The notes under the pieces are model-generated. The model ran no database searches, was not told the DNA's origin, and was given only the letters and a program-made list of their open reading frames with translations. Below, one piece after another: positions 11,413 through 23,697 of a stretch of 64,000 nt of DNA (within the stretch, counting starts at the first letter, position 1; each line of letters starts with the position of its first letter). Location: contig CM114274.1 of the NCBI GenBank assembly GCA_050084515.1, positions 12,462,001 through 12,526,000 of the forward strand, given 5' to 3'. Origin of the DNA: Blasia pusilla. Lineage: Eukaryota > Marchantiophyta > Marchantiopsida > Blasiales. The translations under genes were made by a program, and so were the position numbers.

Positions 11413-11561
11413 TATGGCGGAGAAAACCCAAAACCAACGCCGGCCTTTGTATCTCTTGTGTGAGTATTTAAGATGATACCCGTCCGTATATTTAAAACTT
11501 TAAGAAACACAAAAATGCAGGAAAATTATACCCGTTAACCAGAGATGTTTTCTCCGCCATA
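11413..11561. mobile_element. Candidate Tc1/mariner-like MITE (TA duplication)
   Basis: 15-bp perfect inverted repeats TATGGCGGAGAAAAC (11413-11427) and its complement (11547-11561) bound a 149-bp non-coding segment. The outermost TA on each side could be the target duplication of a Stowaway-like element. A second inverted repeat (11-bp arms starting GGGTATAATTT, about 11268-11303) lies just outside to the left. Confidence 0.45.
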
Positions 11562-14401
11562 AGGAAGCTTTGAGCCGCCTTTCAAGTATTCAAGTCTATC
11601 GGTTCTCATTTTTTCTTGGATTGTAGGCTCTCACTCATCTCAGACCCATCACGTCCATTTATACAAATCCTTCACATCCATTAAAGATTTAAGAAGTTGA
11701 AGAATGACGTACACTCATTAGTAGGAGTATATTATCAGGAGTATACTAGTGTTAATTTTGTAAGAAATCACAATATAAGGTGAAGGCCCTTCTGTCTTTT
11801 CAGGACTGGTTTTGGGTTTTTATTGAAGTTCATTATCTTCTAAAGAAATTGACAAAATATATACGCCACTGAACGATTATGAGCGCCAGACGGTCGGTCC
11901 TCCGGCACAAGCATGCATTCCAAAACCGGACTCTTGAACTGCACCACGCTCGGCAGAATTGGAAAGCCCCACCGGAGTCTAGAGTCTAGACAAGACAACA
12001 ATAGAAGTTGGGATGCGCGAGGTCGCACGATGACATCTTACGGGCGCGCTTCCTCTGACGTGACCGGACTTTGCGAAGTAGTCTATGAGGTCACCGGGAA
12101 AGAGAGGGCAGAACGGATTCCAGGTGGCGAGATGTGAGGGGGGGAAGAGGATCGAAGGACTCGCAACTCAAAGGATTGCCTTGACAATGCGCTATAGTGT
12201 GAATGTGGCATTGGCTATGGCCGTGGAAGAGTCAAATGGTCGATGCGTTGGGGGAGAAGGCCAATGAGAACACATGCGACGCACGACAGAGAATTGGCCG
12301 CCCCGCCGTGGTCAACAATGGTTGTTCCGCAGAAAGGTGTACGTTGTCTAGATTCTTCAAATCTCGATGGGCGGCACACCGTTCTCGAGCGCTCATGACT
12401 GGTGTCTACAAGTGACGAGGAAAAGTGTGTATGGGGGATGGGGCAGAAGAACACCATTTTTGTGTGTGCTCGTGACTGGTGTCGAGATGGAAAAGTCTTA
12501 CAAAGCGATCGCGCCAAGTCCCACTGACTGCATGATCCAAGTGACACTCCTGTGCCGCTGCAGTTGGACTCTCGCCCGGAACAATCGAATCCACTACGGT
12601 ACATGTACGCAGTATTTAGTACGGTGCCAAGTGCGGCGATGTCGAGGACATCGGACATCCGGGTCATTGCGTACGGCTGAAGAGATCAAACGCTCGAACC
12701 TGAGAACGAGATTCTAATATGCGTAACGTAAGGAAAAAAAATACTGTCAGTGTAAGGAGTTGCTAGTTAAGTACATACTAAACGTAACTAAAGCCACTGG
12801 GTATAGACAGCAACACGACCATACTTTACTGTACATGTTTGACAATAGCTTCCTCGAACGGAGGCCAGGAGCCGTACATGTCAGGCAGCGAACGAGCGAT
12901 GGGGTTTGAGATGGATCCGGACTCCGTAGAGTCTCTGCCTTGGAGCACTTTCTACAAACAGCCAGTCAAACTTGGGAGACCTTAAACGTGATAAACTAAG
13001 ATCCAGTCTCGGAGAACGGATTGGAATAAAGGACAGAATTAAAGAGTAGTGGCTGCACCTTTAATGCCTAGCAGGGTACATGACGAAACATGATAACTGC
13101 GTGCACAGTCGGCGACTTGGCAATCCTGGCAGAGCATTCCTTCGCATATTTGAAGTGTACGCTTCGAGTGATTTTTCTCCCCCCGATCGTCGCACGCAAC
13201 CCCAGCAGCAGCATATACATGGGCGTCAGAACCTCCACCAGCGGAGAAGTACAGAGGTAGCGCATGGACAAAAGAAAAGTGGCACGATCAGTTCGTTTTT
13301 CTTTCGAACCCTCGTGATCAACTCCAGACTCGAGGACAGAAAAGTCACTCGACCCTCTCCCCATACTATGTGGTGATTCTAGGTTACTACCGTTCGCATA
13401 AAAGCTGAGCCTATTTGGCCGGTCCACTAAAATTTGCAGTAGCTCTGTTCGTATGGTCCCGGCCAAAATTCTTTTTGTGTTTACGTCCCTTTGAACAGGC
13501 TAATCGTGGACCGAACCCACGACTTCGAGCCTCTTGAATCGGTATGAGATCGGCGAATACGGTTCTATTCACAGGAGACGTTTGTCTCAACCGTTGTTCA
13601 AAAAGCCCCAGAATCTTGACCCCGGAGAACATTTGAAGCGGTTGAATCTGGTCTGACACCGCATCCTAGGTCTCACGACTCTCACATAGATATCCTGCGG
13701 CATGCGACGGACGTTAAGCAGGGAAAATTGCAACATGAAATCCGAAAAATGATCGAGCGCGACTACCAAGAGAGAAACGATCCCTTGTCTCTCCGGTGCA
13801 AGAAAGACTACCCTCTGAACTTCCAACATTTCTCAAACACACGAGCTCTGTACAGACCTCGTCTCGTTGGAAATGAGGATAAGCCAGGACTGGCCTGCAG
13901 ATTCTAGTATCGACATTGGTGGTGAGGAAGCACAGGCATCGCCAGTGTGAATGTCGCCCTCCAATCCAACTGCAGAGGTGGCAGCACGCACAATCATTCT
14001 AGTGCGTGTCTGGCAGTACGCATCACGTTCTCAGCAACGTTATAGTTCTGAAAGACTGGTTTTAGATGATGCCACCAACCAGGTGAAGAAATCAAAAAAA
14101 GTCTGAATTATTTTTAGCTCCTACTCTACTAATATATCGGCAGGTAAAACAAGAGGGTTGAAATTTCGGTGGGAAGGAGGCATGCGCTTACAACTGCGCA
14201 TCGCTAAACATACAGCATACGGTGAGTTTTGGTTCTTGTGCGGGAAGGTAATACGATGAATGGCTACCGACTTACTGTATTACTTGACAAATTTTTCGAT
14301 CACATGCTTCAGAAAAGGGAACTGTACAAGTAGACCCGACCCTGGACTGTCAGAGTTGGTGGCATTACCTTGCGTTGCTGATCCGAACGTCCCTTCTCAA
14401 T

Positions 14402-14497
14402 TGATGCGGTCATACCAGGGCTACTACACCAGAAGCGCCCTTGGGCCGGAATAGTACTGGGATGGGTGACCTCCCGGGAAGTCCCGGTGCTGCATCC
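14402..14497 (+). pseudogene. 5S rRNA with a ~22-nt internal deletion
   Basis: The segment begins (G)GATGCGGTCATACCAGG and ends CCCGGTGCTGCATCC, and is recognisable as plant 5S rRNA at both ends. It is 96 nt instead of about 118-120. The missing piece lies between CACCAG and AAGCGCC, where 5S normally has the helix III/loop B-C region beginning ATCCCATCAGAAC. The region downstream, corresponding to the internal promoter (A box, IE, C box), is largely kept, so Pol III transcription is conceivable but ribosome function is not. It forms the head of the retroposed unit. Confidence 0.85.
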
Positions 14498-14603
14498 AAC
14501 CTCTTCCTTCCCCTCTTTTGTACTTCCGATGGGTTTTCCATCACTCGTTTTTATCGAAGTGCATCTCTTCGGAAAGTCTTTCGAAAAAAAAAAAAAAAAA
14601 AAA
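14405..14603 (+). mobile_element. 5S-rRNA-derived retroposed element (SINE-like)
   Basis: A 5S rRNA head (to 14497) is followed by about 86 nt of unrelated T-rich sequence and a 20-nt poly(A) tail (14584-14603). The unit is bracketed by a perfect 10-bp direct repeat, TCTCAATTGA, at 14395-14404 and 14604-14613, the hallmark of target-primed retroposition. The last two bases of the left repeat coincide with the GA of the 5S start, so the true duplication may be 8-10 bp. The 3' part contains T4-T5 runs, which are Pol III terminators. Either this tail came from a read-through transcript, or the element is a SINE with an unusual tail. The copy looks young, since both the poly(A) and the duplication are intact. 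Confidence 0.8.
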
Positions 14604-15478
14604 TCTCAATTGAAGCTTTGAGGGTTATCCCGTCCCAACTGATCTCCGCACACGCAACGTCTGTCATTTCGGAATGATTAGACGGCATAGGGCCCCGGGG
14701 GCTCATCAGCAATCGTGGGCTTATCCTGAGTCGTACAACTAGAAGTCATAGGATTCAATAGATTAGTAACTGCTCAGAACTATTAATATTGCTAACGTGC
14801 TAGACTTACCATTAGACCACGCTATCTGTCGGAAGAACGGTCTGAAGTCATTATCGCAGTGACCTCTAAGATAAACAATTCGCCAGCGAGCCCAGTCATG
14901 TACAACGATATCGTACTTGCAATTTTGACGCAGATCAATGTTTCCGTTGTCAAGGGCCTGGGCTACGTGAGAAGTCCTCGTTTCACTTCCACGCACGTTG
15001 GTCAGTAGTACTACTCCCTGTAGGCGGCTTCCGAAACTCTAACTCAAAAGAAGCTTGAAGATCAAATTCTGTGATGTTATCCATGCGGACCCATGTGGCT
15101 GCACTGCCAAGAACTCGAAACATCCCAAGATATCAAGTAATGAATTCACCAATGGAGTCACAAGTCAGCCATAGCAAGATTCGAAGCTTCTCGCATTCTA
15201 CTATCTTTACCTCCCACCTGCAAAAGTTACATCGCGTTCAAAATAAAAGCTCAGGAGATGTACGTCTTGTACTCGTTGACATTGAATTGTCGCAGCCTTT
15301 ACTTGACATCTGCGCAGTACTTCATGCAAAGGATACATGCCATGTACATATGTCTAAATCGTAATCTCATTCTAGTATAAGAAGTCGAAAGATACCTGAG
15401 CAGTACCGTACAATCATTGCTCCAAGACAACTAGGGTTACGTTGAGGCAGTTCATGAGCGGGGAAAGAAGTACCAGTT

Positions 15479-15955
15479 ATGGAACACGTGACGGACCACT
15501 ATCTTATAGATTTGGTCATTGAAGAAAAGGAATCTAGTCTGGTGCGGCAGAGAAATGATCACTTCTACTCAGACCTCCTTGGGACGCATGCAAATTTCAG
15601 CATCAGGTTACATTTACTCTATTCTTTTGTGTATGACACGAAAAACATGAGAAATGAACTCCAGGTCAATTTTTTCCAATATAAACTCTTCTGCTTCACC
15701 TTGTACGCTCTTTCAGCACACGACAGACAGGGGTACGTAGTTGCTCAGTTAGTTACAGCACTCATCCGGATTCTTGAACTAGGCTTCTTTCAGTTAAAAA
15801 CCACGATGCATACAACCGGGAAGAGCAGGTGCTCGGATCTTGGATTGGCGATCTACTGCTACACACTCATGTCAGCAGTGTCGACAAGGCTCCGATCGAG
15901 AATAATCCCCGAGCTTTACGGTTGGGCATTGCTCGCAATCACAGCGACCAAATAG
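15479..15955 (+). CDS. Unrecognised 158-codon open reading frame
   Basis: The longest plus-strand frame in island A. It has no signal peptide, no repeat and no motif that I know. An open run of this length is expected roughly by chance in 8 kb of such composition. It is listed only because no better candidate exists here. Confidence 0.12.
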   Translation: MEHVTDHYLIDLVIEEKESSLVRQRNDHFYSDLLGTHANFSIRLHLLYSFVYDTKNMRNELQVNFFQYKLFCFTLYALSAHDRQGYVVAQLVTALIRILELGFFQLKTTMHTTGKSRCSDLGLAIYCYTLMSAVSTRLRSRIIPELYGWALLAITATK

Positions 15956-18900
15956 AACGACAGTCCTGCAGCAGGTAACGAGCCACGAAAGTGGCTGTTT
16001 ATCAAGTACATCTGCACGTACATACGTATAAAACTAAGTCTTACGATAGTCTCTTCTGTGAAATGCTGCTACCTACCGCCGGCGCATGCTAAAAATGACG
16101 GTCACGAAATGTACCTATCATGAAGGTACTCAATTCTACGTAGAAGAGGAAATCTGATTGAAATTCAAGATAACCGATACGGCTATTCACTTTAAAGAGA
16201 ACTAGATAGGCCGACGAGAGCGTGCCATTCAAGAATACGTAACTGGTCGTTAACGTTCTACACACACTTGGTTCAGACTCCTCGACCTGTGGAGACTAGA
16301 AGTTGACTTAATATATGAACAAATATGAATCAGCACACGTTCGTAATGATTAATCCACGCTGGTGGTACCAGGCCTTAGTCAGACAGTGAACAGTCCTTA
16401 AACTCAGATTCAGTCGAAACCCGAGGGTACGCCGAAGGCAAATTGGCCTCGTGGAATACGAGAATTGTATCGGGCACGCGAAATCTGGAACCACGAAGTG
16501 AAGCATGTCATATCACTCTGGATAAACCCCATCAGAAAAACGTCGCGTCTACAATCCATACATCGACTGACCAAGTTTTCATATCTTCATAGTTTTTTTC
16601 CTTTCCTCGCGAACGGATTCCAAGGGAAAGAAATTGCTCATGGTTGTGGTAATGTACAGAGAAACAGCTAAATCAGTGCACCAGATAAAGTGGCATTCGT
16701 CACAAAAGTTGCAGAATCCAGTATTTGTATTAAGAGATGTCATAACTTCATTCCATTTTCAATTCGGCTCTAATGTAGACTCCGCGTATATAATTATGTG
16801 GTCCACGACTCTTCGCAAGAGAGGAAAAAAAAGGTAATCTTTGCATGCAGCCCTATTTGTCAACATAATTCTCAGCTATATCTTGATAACATGAGAGGGA
16901 GCTCCCTTCAGTCCAAGTCGGGCCAAATAGGAGGCAGGTGCAACTCCTGCTTCAAGCACGCATCTATTCTACCCTCAGCTAGTAAGGAGGATAGAGCAGA
17001 CGGATGCTTGATTCAGCAGCAGCTCCAGCTCCAGTCCAGCCAGAGTTGAACTGAAAAAAAGCTCCTTCAAAAGCTACCAATGATCCTCGGACGACTATCC
17101 ACCTGTGAAAGCATGTCATATCGCTACGGATAAACTCGATCCGACCCTACCTGTGACACTCACTTCTCTTGCCACCAGTTTGGACGGAGTCGTGAACCGT
17201 GCAAAGAGTGAAAGCGAGCCTTGCAATGCCATTGTATGGGACTTCCACGGCCACCAGATCGCTCTGACTGCTCGAATCACCTATAAATTTCAAAATCGAA
17301 GAGCGAATTACGAATTGTGAATGAAGAGAATTCGACTCATGATTCAATGTCGAAGCATTTACTATAGTCTAATCACAAACAAGGACATCCAAAACTCTTG
17401 CCGTTTGCACGAAAAGTAGTTCGCATTCACGGTAGCAACCGCCTCTGTGAGCCTCTGGCCGGTGTGGTGTTGAAAACGGTCTAATGAAAACCTTACAAAT
17501 GACCTTAGCTACAAACGTGCTCTCGAAACAGCTGACACTCATTCCTGCGTAATTTGACACGGACTGTGCCAAGCGACGATAGTCGACTGGCGCGCGAAGA
17601 AAAGCTAAAATTACAAGACGGAGAGCAGCGCTACGTCCAACTTCAAGGCTCAGTACGATTCCTGCCATCGAGCAGGAATTGCAGAAGAGAGAAAAGTGGA
17701 TTTACTGTTGGACAGGAGGGTGTGCCGACGTAGTGAAGAAGAAATGAGAAGGAATTTGTGGAGGCAGAACACCGAAACCGGTCCCGTTTTGGTCACAGGA
17801 CACGCAAGCATGTTCAAGTGAACGGCACGCAGCATCGAATTTGGTTATGATCAGACCGGGGCCCTCGATGCAAAGGACGTCGTGAGTGCAGACAAGCGGA
17901 GAGCACGAGAGAGGAATTGCGGAACACGGGAGGAGAGACTAGAAAGGGAGGAATATGGGCCCGTAGGATGGGCAGGCCAGGCAAAGCAATCCATCGACTT
18001 GCTCCTTTGCATTCAGAAGCGTCGCTCGCATGTGCGCGCTGCAGCGACCACAGCTGAGCGAAAGCGCTGCAGCGGCGGGGCCGAGCAGCGCCTGCAGTGA
18101 TCATCTCATACAGCAAAGCCGTAAAGGGCGGGCGGACTGGGAGTCTGAGCATCCCTTGTACATCACTCACTCGCAAAGCAAAAGAAAACACCGACGAAGA
18201 ATCCCCCCACCCCACCTGCGCTTCTAGCTCCTTCTCCCTCTCTCATCTTCAACCCCCGGTCTTGAAGCACCAGTGGGATGGATCACCCTCACCTTTTGCC
18301 GAACACCGGTAAGGGAGGATGGGTTCTGAATGGTCGGATCAGCTGACGGTGATACAAAACTTGGCAAGCAGCTCACTACTTATAGGCCGCGCCGCAGCGT
18401 GAGCGTGGCGCGGGTGCGGTGCCCTGCGCGCGGGGAACGGGCCAATGTGGAACCCGGGACGATTGACTGCACTGACCCCTCTTTCTTTCCGCCCGATAAG
18501 GAAAAGAGTCCGCCTCTTCCTTCCGCTGCACGGTGGCTGGCTCCACCTCGGTGAAAGACAAGCCACCCCCATGTGAACCGGCCAACTCGCGGGAGGGACA
18601 TTCCGCTATGTTAGTCCGAGCTAGCGCACTACCTAGTCGTAGCTGGCCGGGGTCTCATCATTTCGTTTCGTCATCTAGGACTGCTATGCTCGCACATTAT
18701 TTCTGTGTCATTTATAATCGAGTGCATTTGTCGTTTGTCGAACGAAATCATGACCATCAGACCCTTGTCTCTAACTAAGGCCCGGCTCCTTATTTAGATT
18801 AGTCGAGACAGAAATAGACACTAACTTGGAGACAAAAAAGAAAAGGAAAAAAAAAGAATGATTAAAATCTAACAACGAAGTATCGCTACTTATCCCTACC

Positions 18901-19365
18901 TCTCTCTCGGTATGTACGCTTTGGCTCTGGCTGGGTGATCAACTCAAACTATACACTTTATTCCACCTCATTAGCGCACTTGCTACGTGACAAAGTAGGA
19001 GCAATTTGTACACTTCTTAAAGTTTCTTTCGTGTGCTACACTAGAATCCAACATGAAAGTCTACAAAAGAGAAGATACTCATGGTTTTGATGATTGGAAA
19101 AGTCTTAAAAAGAAAAAGGAGTAGGATATGCACAGCTTTTCCAGATAGAGATAGATTTGGGTATATCATCCCTACAGAACACTGGAGAGGAAGAGCGACT
19201 CCCCAGTGCGGCTCCGCCGGACTAACCTCATCAAACACAATTTCACTTTTGCCCTACACCGAGGACCGCCTTCAAGTTGACTGGGACCTCCTACGGAAAC
19301 TTGACTACGGAATACTGTACATCTGGAAAAACAACTAGATACGGAGTACAGCAGAGTACAGTCAG

Positions 19366-19410
19366 CCCGTCCGTCCGTCCGTCCTTCCGTTCGTCCGTCC
19401 GCTCCTTCCG
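19366..19410. repeat. (CCGT)n microsatellite
   Basis: About ten imperfect CCGT/CCTT units near the right edge of island A. Confidence 0.85.
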
Positions 19411-19721
19411 CGAGTTCTTCTTGTCGAAATGCGAATCGAGTTTAATCCAAGCCTGTGCATACGCGTGTGTGAATGGTAGGGAGTTATTTACCACCGTCTC
19501 TTGGAGCAAGAACCGATAGAAGAAGAAGGAAATAAAAATCAGATACGCATCCGAAGTTGTCCGAAAACAACTTGTTGCGGCATAATCTTTCTCTGATATT
19601 TTTTTTTTTTTTAATAGGATCCAGTTTTGTAGCTCCTCCACTTACACCTGTCATTGGATTTCTTTCGAAAATACTTTTATATTATTGGTGAATATAAAAA
19701 TTGGTAAGGAGAGCTATTAAT

Positions 19722-19898
19722 AAAGGTCCTTACTAGTATTTTTTAACTCGATGTCACTAGATATCGAGATTTTTTTCATGATGGGACTAAGATGTGGATT
19801 TTACCCCAATAAGGGTCCTTACTAGTATTTTTTAACTGGAGGTCGCTAGATATCCAGATCTTTTTGGGAGGGGACTAAGATGTGGAGTTTACCCCCCA
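19722..19898. repeat. Tandem duplication (~89 bp) with a conserved hairpin
   Basis: Two adjacent copies share GGTCCTTACTAGTATTTTTT and GGGACTAAGATGTGGA. Each holds a short hairpin, at 19747-19768 and 19836-19857, 89 bp apart. The third base of the stem is C paired with G in the first copy and G paired with C in the second, a compensatory pair. No known element was recognised. Confidence 0.7.
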
Positions 19899-19899
19899 A

Positions 19900-22215
19900 G
19901 CATTGAAATATTCTGACTATTTCGAGTGCCGGATAAACCTATAGAGTAGAGTAAACGTAGGCCCAACTCTTAGGAATGGCATTAAATAAGGTATAGAAAC
20001 TTGTAGCTGTTATAAGTAATTATTTTAATTATAGCATCTCACGTCCTAATTGGATATTAGGGAATAAGTTATCGGTGAAAGTGGGAAATAATCTTACCTC
20101 CGCCCCTCTTCATATCCTTCTTCTCACTCAAACTTGCACCTCGTCATACCGTCTAGTTCTTTACATTAGTTAGCATGTTCGAGCTTGCGCGATTTTTTTA
20201 ATAATTTACAAATATTTTTTGTTTCGAATTTTAAAAATTTTATTTTTTAAACTTTTAAAGTAATAATAAATTTTCACTTTTAAAATAGCTAGTAAAATTT
20301 TTGTGGGATCCATCAAATTTAAAAAAAATTTAAGAATTAATGTATAACCTCCGAAGGGAAAAGATTAATAAATTAATAATGGTGTATATAAATTTTCTTC
20401 TGTCCATATCATATGAAATATGTCGAAAATCAAAAAATTTATAAATCAAAAAATCATTCTCCCATAATAAAATAAATTTTATTTTTCAATTAATTTTAAA
20501 ATAATACTCAATTCTTCTAGATAATTTTATTTCTCCATAAAAGTTTGAAAATACTTACTCTTCCCCTTCCACTATTCCAATCAAAATAGCATCTAATGAC
20601 TAAATTATCAATTAATGAAATAATTTTCCTTTTCCGTTCAAATTCATTTTCTTTTCCAAAAATATCAAATGTGAGTTAATATGATAATTTTTTTAATAAT
20701 CATATTTTTCATTTAAAATTTATTAATTAATTTCAATTTTCTTAAATCTTAGAAGAGTAATAATATTCCACTCTTCTAAGTGATTCAATAATTCCGCTTG
20801 TGAATTAAAGTTAAAATTAAAATGATACCCCACTCCCCTAAATAATTCCATCCTTTCATAAAATTTACAAAATATCTATTTCTTCTCCATCAAGATGAAT
20901 TTTCCCTTCCCATCAAATATGAATTAAGGAAAAAAAATTGAAAATTTTTGCTATTTTTTTAATTATCCCACTATTTTGTGTGTGTATACCTAAGATCATT
21001 CATTATAATATAAATTAATTAAAATATTAATTGAAAAAATATTCCTCTTCCAGTCAAATTCATTTTCTCTACCTATCTAATGTGAATCATGGCACAAAAT
21101 TCAAGCATGTTGCTGTTTTTTCTTACTATCCCACTAGTTTGTCTTATTCTACATAGAGGGTCACCCATTATAAGATAGATTAGCGCCTCTAATGTTGAAC
21201 TTCATGATTGGACAAAAGCTTCACATATGGCAAGTTTTCATTTCTTGAGTTTCCTCATGACTTCCATCGGTGAACTCACTATTCTCATGATCTTTCATCT
21301 CAAATACTCGATCTAGAATTTTTCCATACCACGTTTCCATTGAAAAATATTTCTTGCTGAAAATTACCAACAAGAAATTTTTGCATATGAAATTTATTCT
21401 CTAAACACATTCCTAACACAAGTTTTTCTCTAGAAGTTCCTTTCAATTGTTGGAATTCCGTATTTACTAGTCTTTTCATTACTTTTTTTTATTTCTAACC
21501 CTCCAAACTAGAGAAAATTCCGATATGTCTCTCATAACAGAACTTAGGAGGATTTTCAAAATGGCACCAATATGAAGCAATAATGGAAGTTAGCATGCCA
21601 TTTAATTTTAAGATGATGTAATATTTTTGAAAAAAATTAAATTGGTTTGTAGCTTACACTATGAATTCAATATTTCACAAGTTAAGGGGATAAAACCGTC
21701 AAAGTTCTTACAAAAAAAATTTACACAAAAACTCTACAAGTCTTGTGGTCTCTGTACACAATCATTGTACACCCTAAACACAAGGGAATTCCGGCATCAC
21801 ATAAGCTCTTTATCACGATCCCCATAACCAAACAAGCGCCAAGCAGAACATCAAAACTCTAGCGGGCTCACACTAAGATGGTTTTTGCATTGGAGAGGTC
21901 TCTTGGAAGAAACACAAGAGATGAGACGTGAACAATGTTGAGCGATTCACGTATTTCTCATCGCGACTAGGAAACCTGAATCAAAGGTGAATTTAGGTGT
22001 TTGGACCATCTAGAAGACTTGCCCTTGTTGGGAAGCTAGGAACAAGGAAGCTTGAGCTTGACATATGGCTGAGTTGAGCACTCACAGAGTTGGAAGGTTG
22101 ATTGAATGCACTCATATTTCAATTTTCTGGGAAGGATCGTGCAATTATCCGTTGAGTTTCTAGGAAGCAACGTATAGTTATTTTGTCAATAGAGTTTGAT
22201 TATAGAAGAGAAACC
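19900..22215. other. Very AT-rich stretch, nothing recognised
   Basis: Long A/T runs with no open frame above about 70 codons and no motif that I can name. It begins right after island A ends. Confidence 0.4.
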
Positions 22216-22219
22216 AATT

Positions 22220-22535
22220 CAACATGACAGATAAATTGAATATGGTTTCATCAATTCTCATTGAGATGAGTATTCATAACTCAAGACATGTTGTAACATA
22301 TGTAGACAATTTCAATAGTATTAAGATTTCTAATAATGAATAATGTGTTTCGTAGTCAAGAAATAGCCCATGTTGAAAAGAAATTACTTGTAGGAGAGAT
22401 TCATCTTCTATATATAGGTACATGTCAACAAATTTTTGATATCTTTAAAAAGACATTATCTAGAGATAAGTGTGAAATATCTAGAGATGATTTAGATAAA
22501 AGAGATATTGATATAATTTTGGGGGAGAGTTGATA
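22220..22535 (+). pseudogene. Copia retrotransposon RNase H tail (copy A)
   Basis: In shifting frames the plus strand reads the C-terminal blocks of Ty1/Copia RNase H: an H-V-E-K-K block where H-I-E-V-x-Y-H is expected, then G-E-I-H-L-L-Y-I, then the F-D-I-F-K-K-T-L-S-R-D-K-C-E block (consensus D-I-F-T-K-x-L-x-R-D-K-F). Multiple stops interrupt it. It is followed at once by an LTR-like stretch. A second copy is at 61,585-61,975. Confidence 0.65.
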
Positions 22536-22870
22536 TTTTGAAGATTTTTATTATTTCCAAGCTCTTCAGACACAATAATTTTTGTATTTAGTACTTACAC
22601 ATAAAAACTAGGTTGGCTTAATCAAGATAAGTTAATTAACTTAGATTAGCTCAATTAGGTTTAGTTAAAAATAGTTAGTTTGACTGGAGATATTAGTAAG
22701 GGTGTGGGTTTCTTGCACATATCCTAAATAGTTTAGAGGGAGATTAGCCCTCAAGCAACCACAAGATTTCTCTCAATACCAATTTTGGCCTTTATGATGA
22801 GGTGTGCATGAGTGAGTCATATTCCATCAATTAACTCTTTAACAATTTTCTATAGTGCCATGACCAAGTG
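22536..22870 (+). mobile_element. Copia 3' LTR-like region (copy A)
   Basis: A non-coding stretch immediately after the RNase H tail. It shares ordered blocks with 61,976-62,205, including a catattccatcaat word and a caattttcta word near the end. The exact LTR end and any target duplication were not resolved. Confidence 0.5.
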
Positions 22871-22891
22871 CAGGAAATCAGAAGTGTTAGA

Positions 22892-22987
22892 AAAGTTCTT
22901 GCATGGACAAGTCAATCCATAAGACAACCATATGTATACGGACTCAGACATGTATATCGATATAGACTTTATCCACCTATAACCTTG
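22892..22987. mobile_element. Short MITE-like copy, CAAGGTT family
   Basis: About 96 bp, from AAAAGTTCTTGCATGGAC to a right end reading ATAACCTTG. The ends are roughly complementary and the interior has the family's GGAC/GTCC words. No clear 8-bp duplication was found. Confidence 0.45.
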
Positions 22988-23119
22988 AGAGGGGGGAGGG
23001 GGAAGGGGAGTAAGGGATGGTAGATAGTTAGAGGATTGGAGGCAAAGGGTGCATTTTTTACTAGGTTTGATTTATTCTTTGGGTGTATGGTGGAGGTCTT
23101 CGTTAGAAGGATTGCCCAT

Positions 23120-23640
23120 TAGGGATTCTTTAGGAGCATATGGGCTTACACCAAGAGTATCCCAATGTCATCATTTTCAAAATTATGGCGATACACAAGA
23201 GATATATTTCAATTTACATCTTGAGCTTAATCCAAATTTAGTGCATGAGAAAGCTCCAAAGAGAGTTGGAGGTCGGGGTAAGGCCAAAGGCTGTGGAGCA
23301 TATGATCCAATAGGTGGACAAGGAGGTGGATATGCTCCTAGAGAAGGTAGAGTTATATCCTAGATGGATCAAGGAAGATCCTGGGCATGAGACTAGGATG
23401 GCCACTTAAATAGTTCAATTGCAACGATAGATTCTAGTGATCAATGGCATTAACATTTCTTGCAATCGGATCAATGGCATCCACATTGTATGAAGCAAGT
23501 ACTAGGGGTATAGAGAATCTTGAGTGAATATCCAAGATTTTATAAATGGATGCCCTATGATTCTCTGCTTGAGATGTTGTCAAATTTGGAGGCACATCCG
23601 TTGAGGACCCACATAGAACATAATGGGTTTCTATGGCATA
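23120..23640 (+). pseudogene. R1-family zinc-knuckle and linker remnant (element R2, left part)
   Basis: On the plus strand, a decayed copy of the second R1 zinc knuckle is readable. The Q-x-Y-G-x-T and F-x-L-H-x-E-L spacing is kept, but two knuckle cysteines and the histidine are lost. Downstream, near 23,470, a G-S-M-A-S-T-L-Y block matches the R1 linker G-S-V-A-S-T-S-Y. The match breaks off near 23,650. The next domain in order, the protease, is found on the same strand only from 27,235, so the two parts probably belonged to one element. Confidence 0.6.
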
Positions 23641-23697
23641 GACTCATGGTAACCCCCCTTGACTCTACATATTTTATTCCTTTCCATGGATAAACGT

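Larger units (their letters stand above)
11860..19600. other. CpG-rich, non-repetitive island A without recognisable genes
   Basis: From about 11,860 the sequence changes abruptly from AT-rich, CpG-poor to balanced GC with frequent CpG, and it changes back near 19,600. It contains only short open stretches. The longest are 150 codons on the minus strand (12,215-12,667) and 158 codons on the plus strand (15,479-15,955), about what chance allows. The most promoter-like part is 17,880-18,560: very GC-rich, with a CT-rich leader-like tract and a donor-like CCG|GTAAGG near 18,308. No downstream coding exon was recognised. One retroposed 5S-derived element lies inside. Confidence 0.5.

Noticed and set aside
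12215-12667. 150-codon minus-strand frame in island A
   Set aside because: Length is near chance expectation, there is no motif, and the composition is low-complexity Ser/Cys/Arg.
13500-13560. Possible tRNA on the minus strand (CGTGGGTTCGGTCCACG arm)
   Set aside because: The T-loop is one base off the standard pattern and no D-arm, anticodon stem or acceptor stem can be paired around it.
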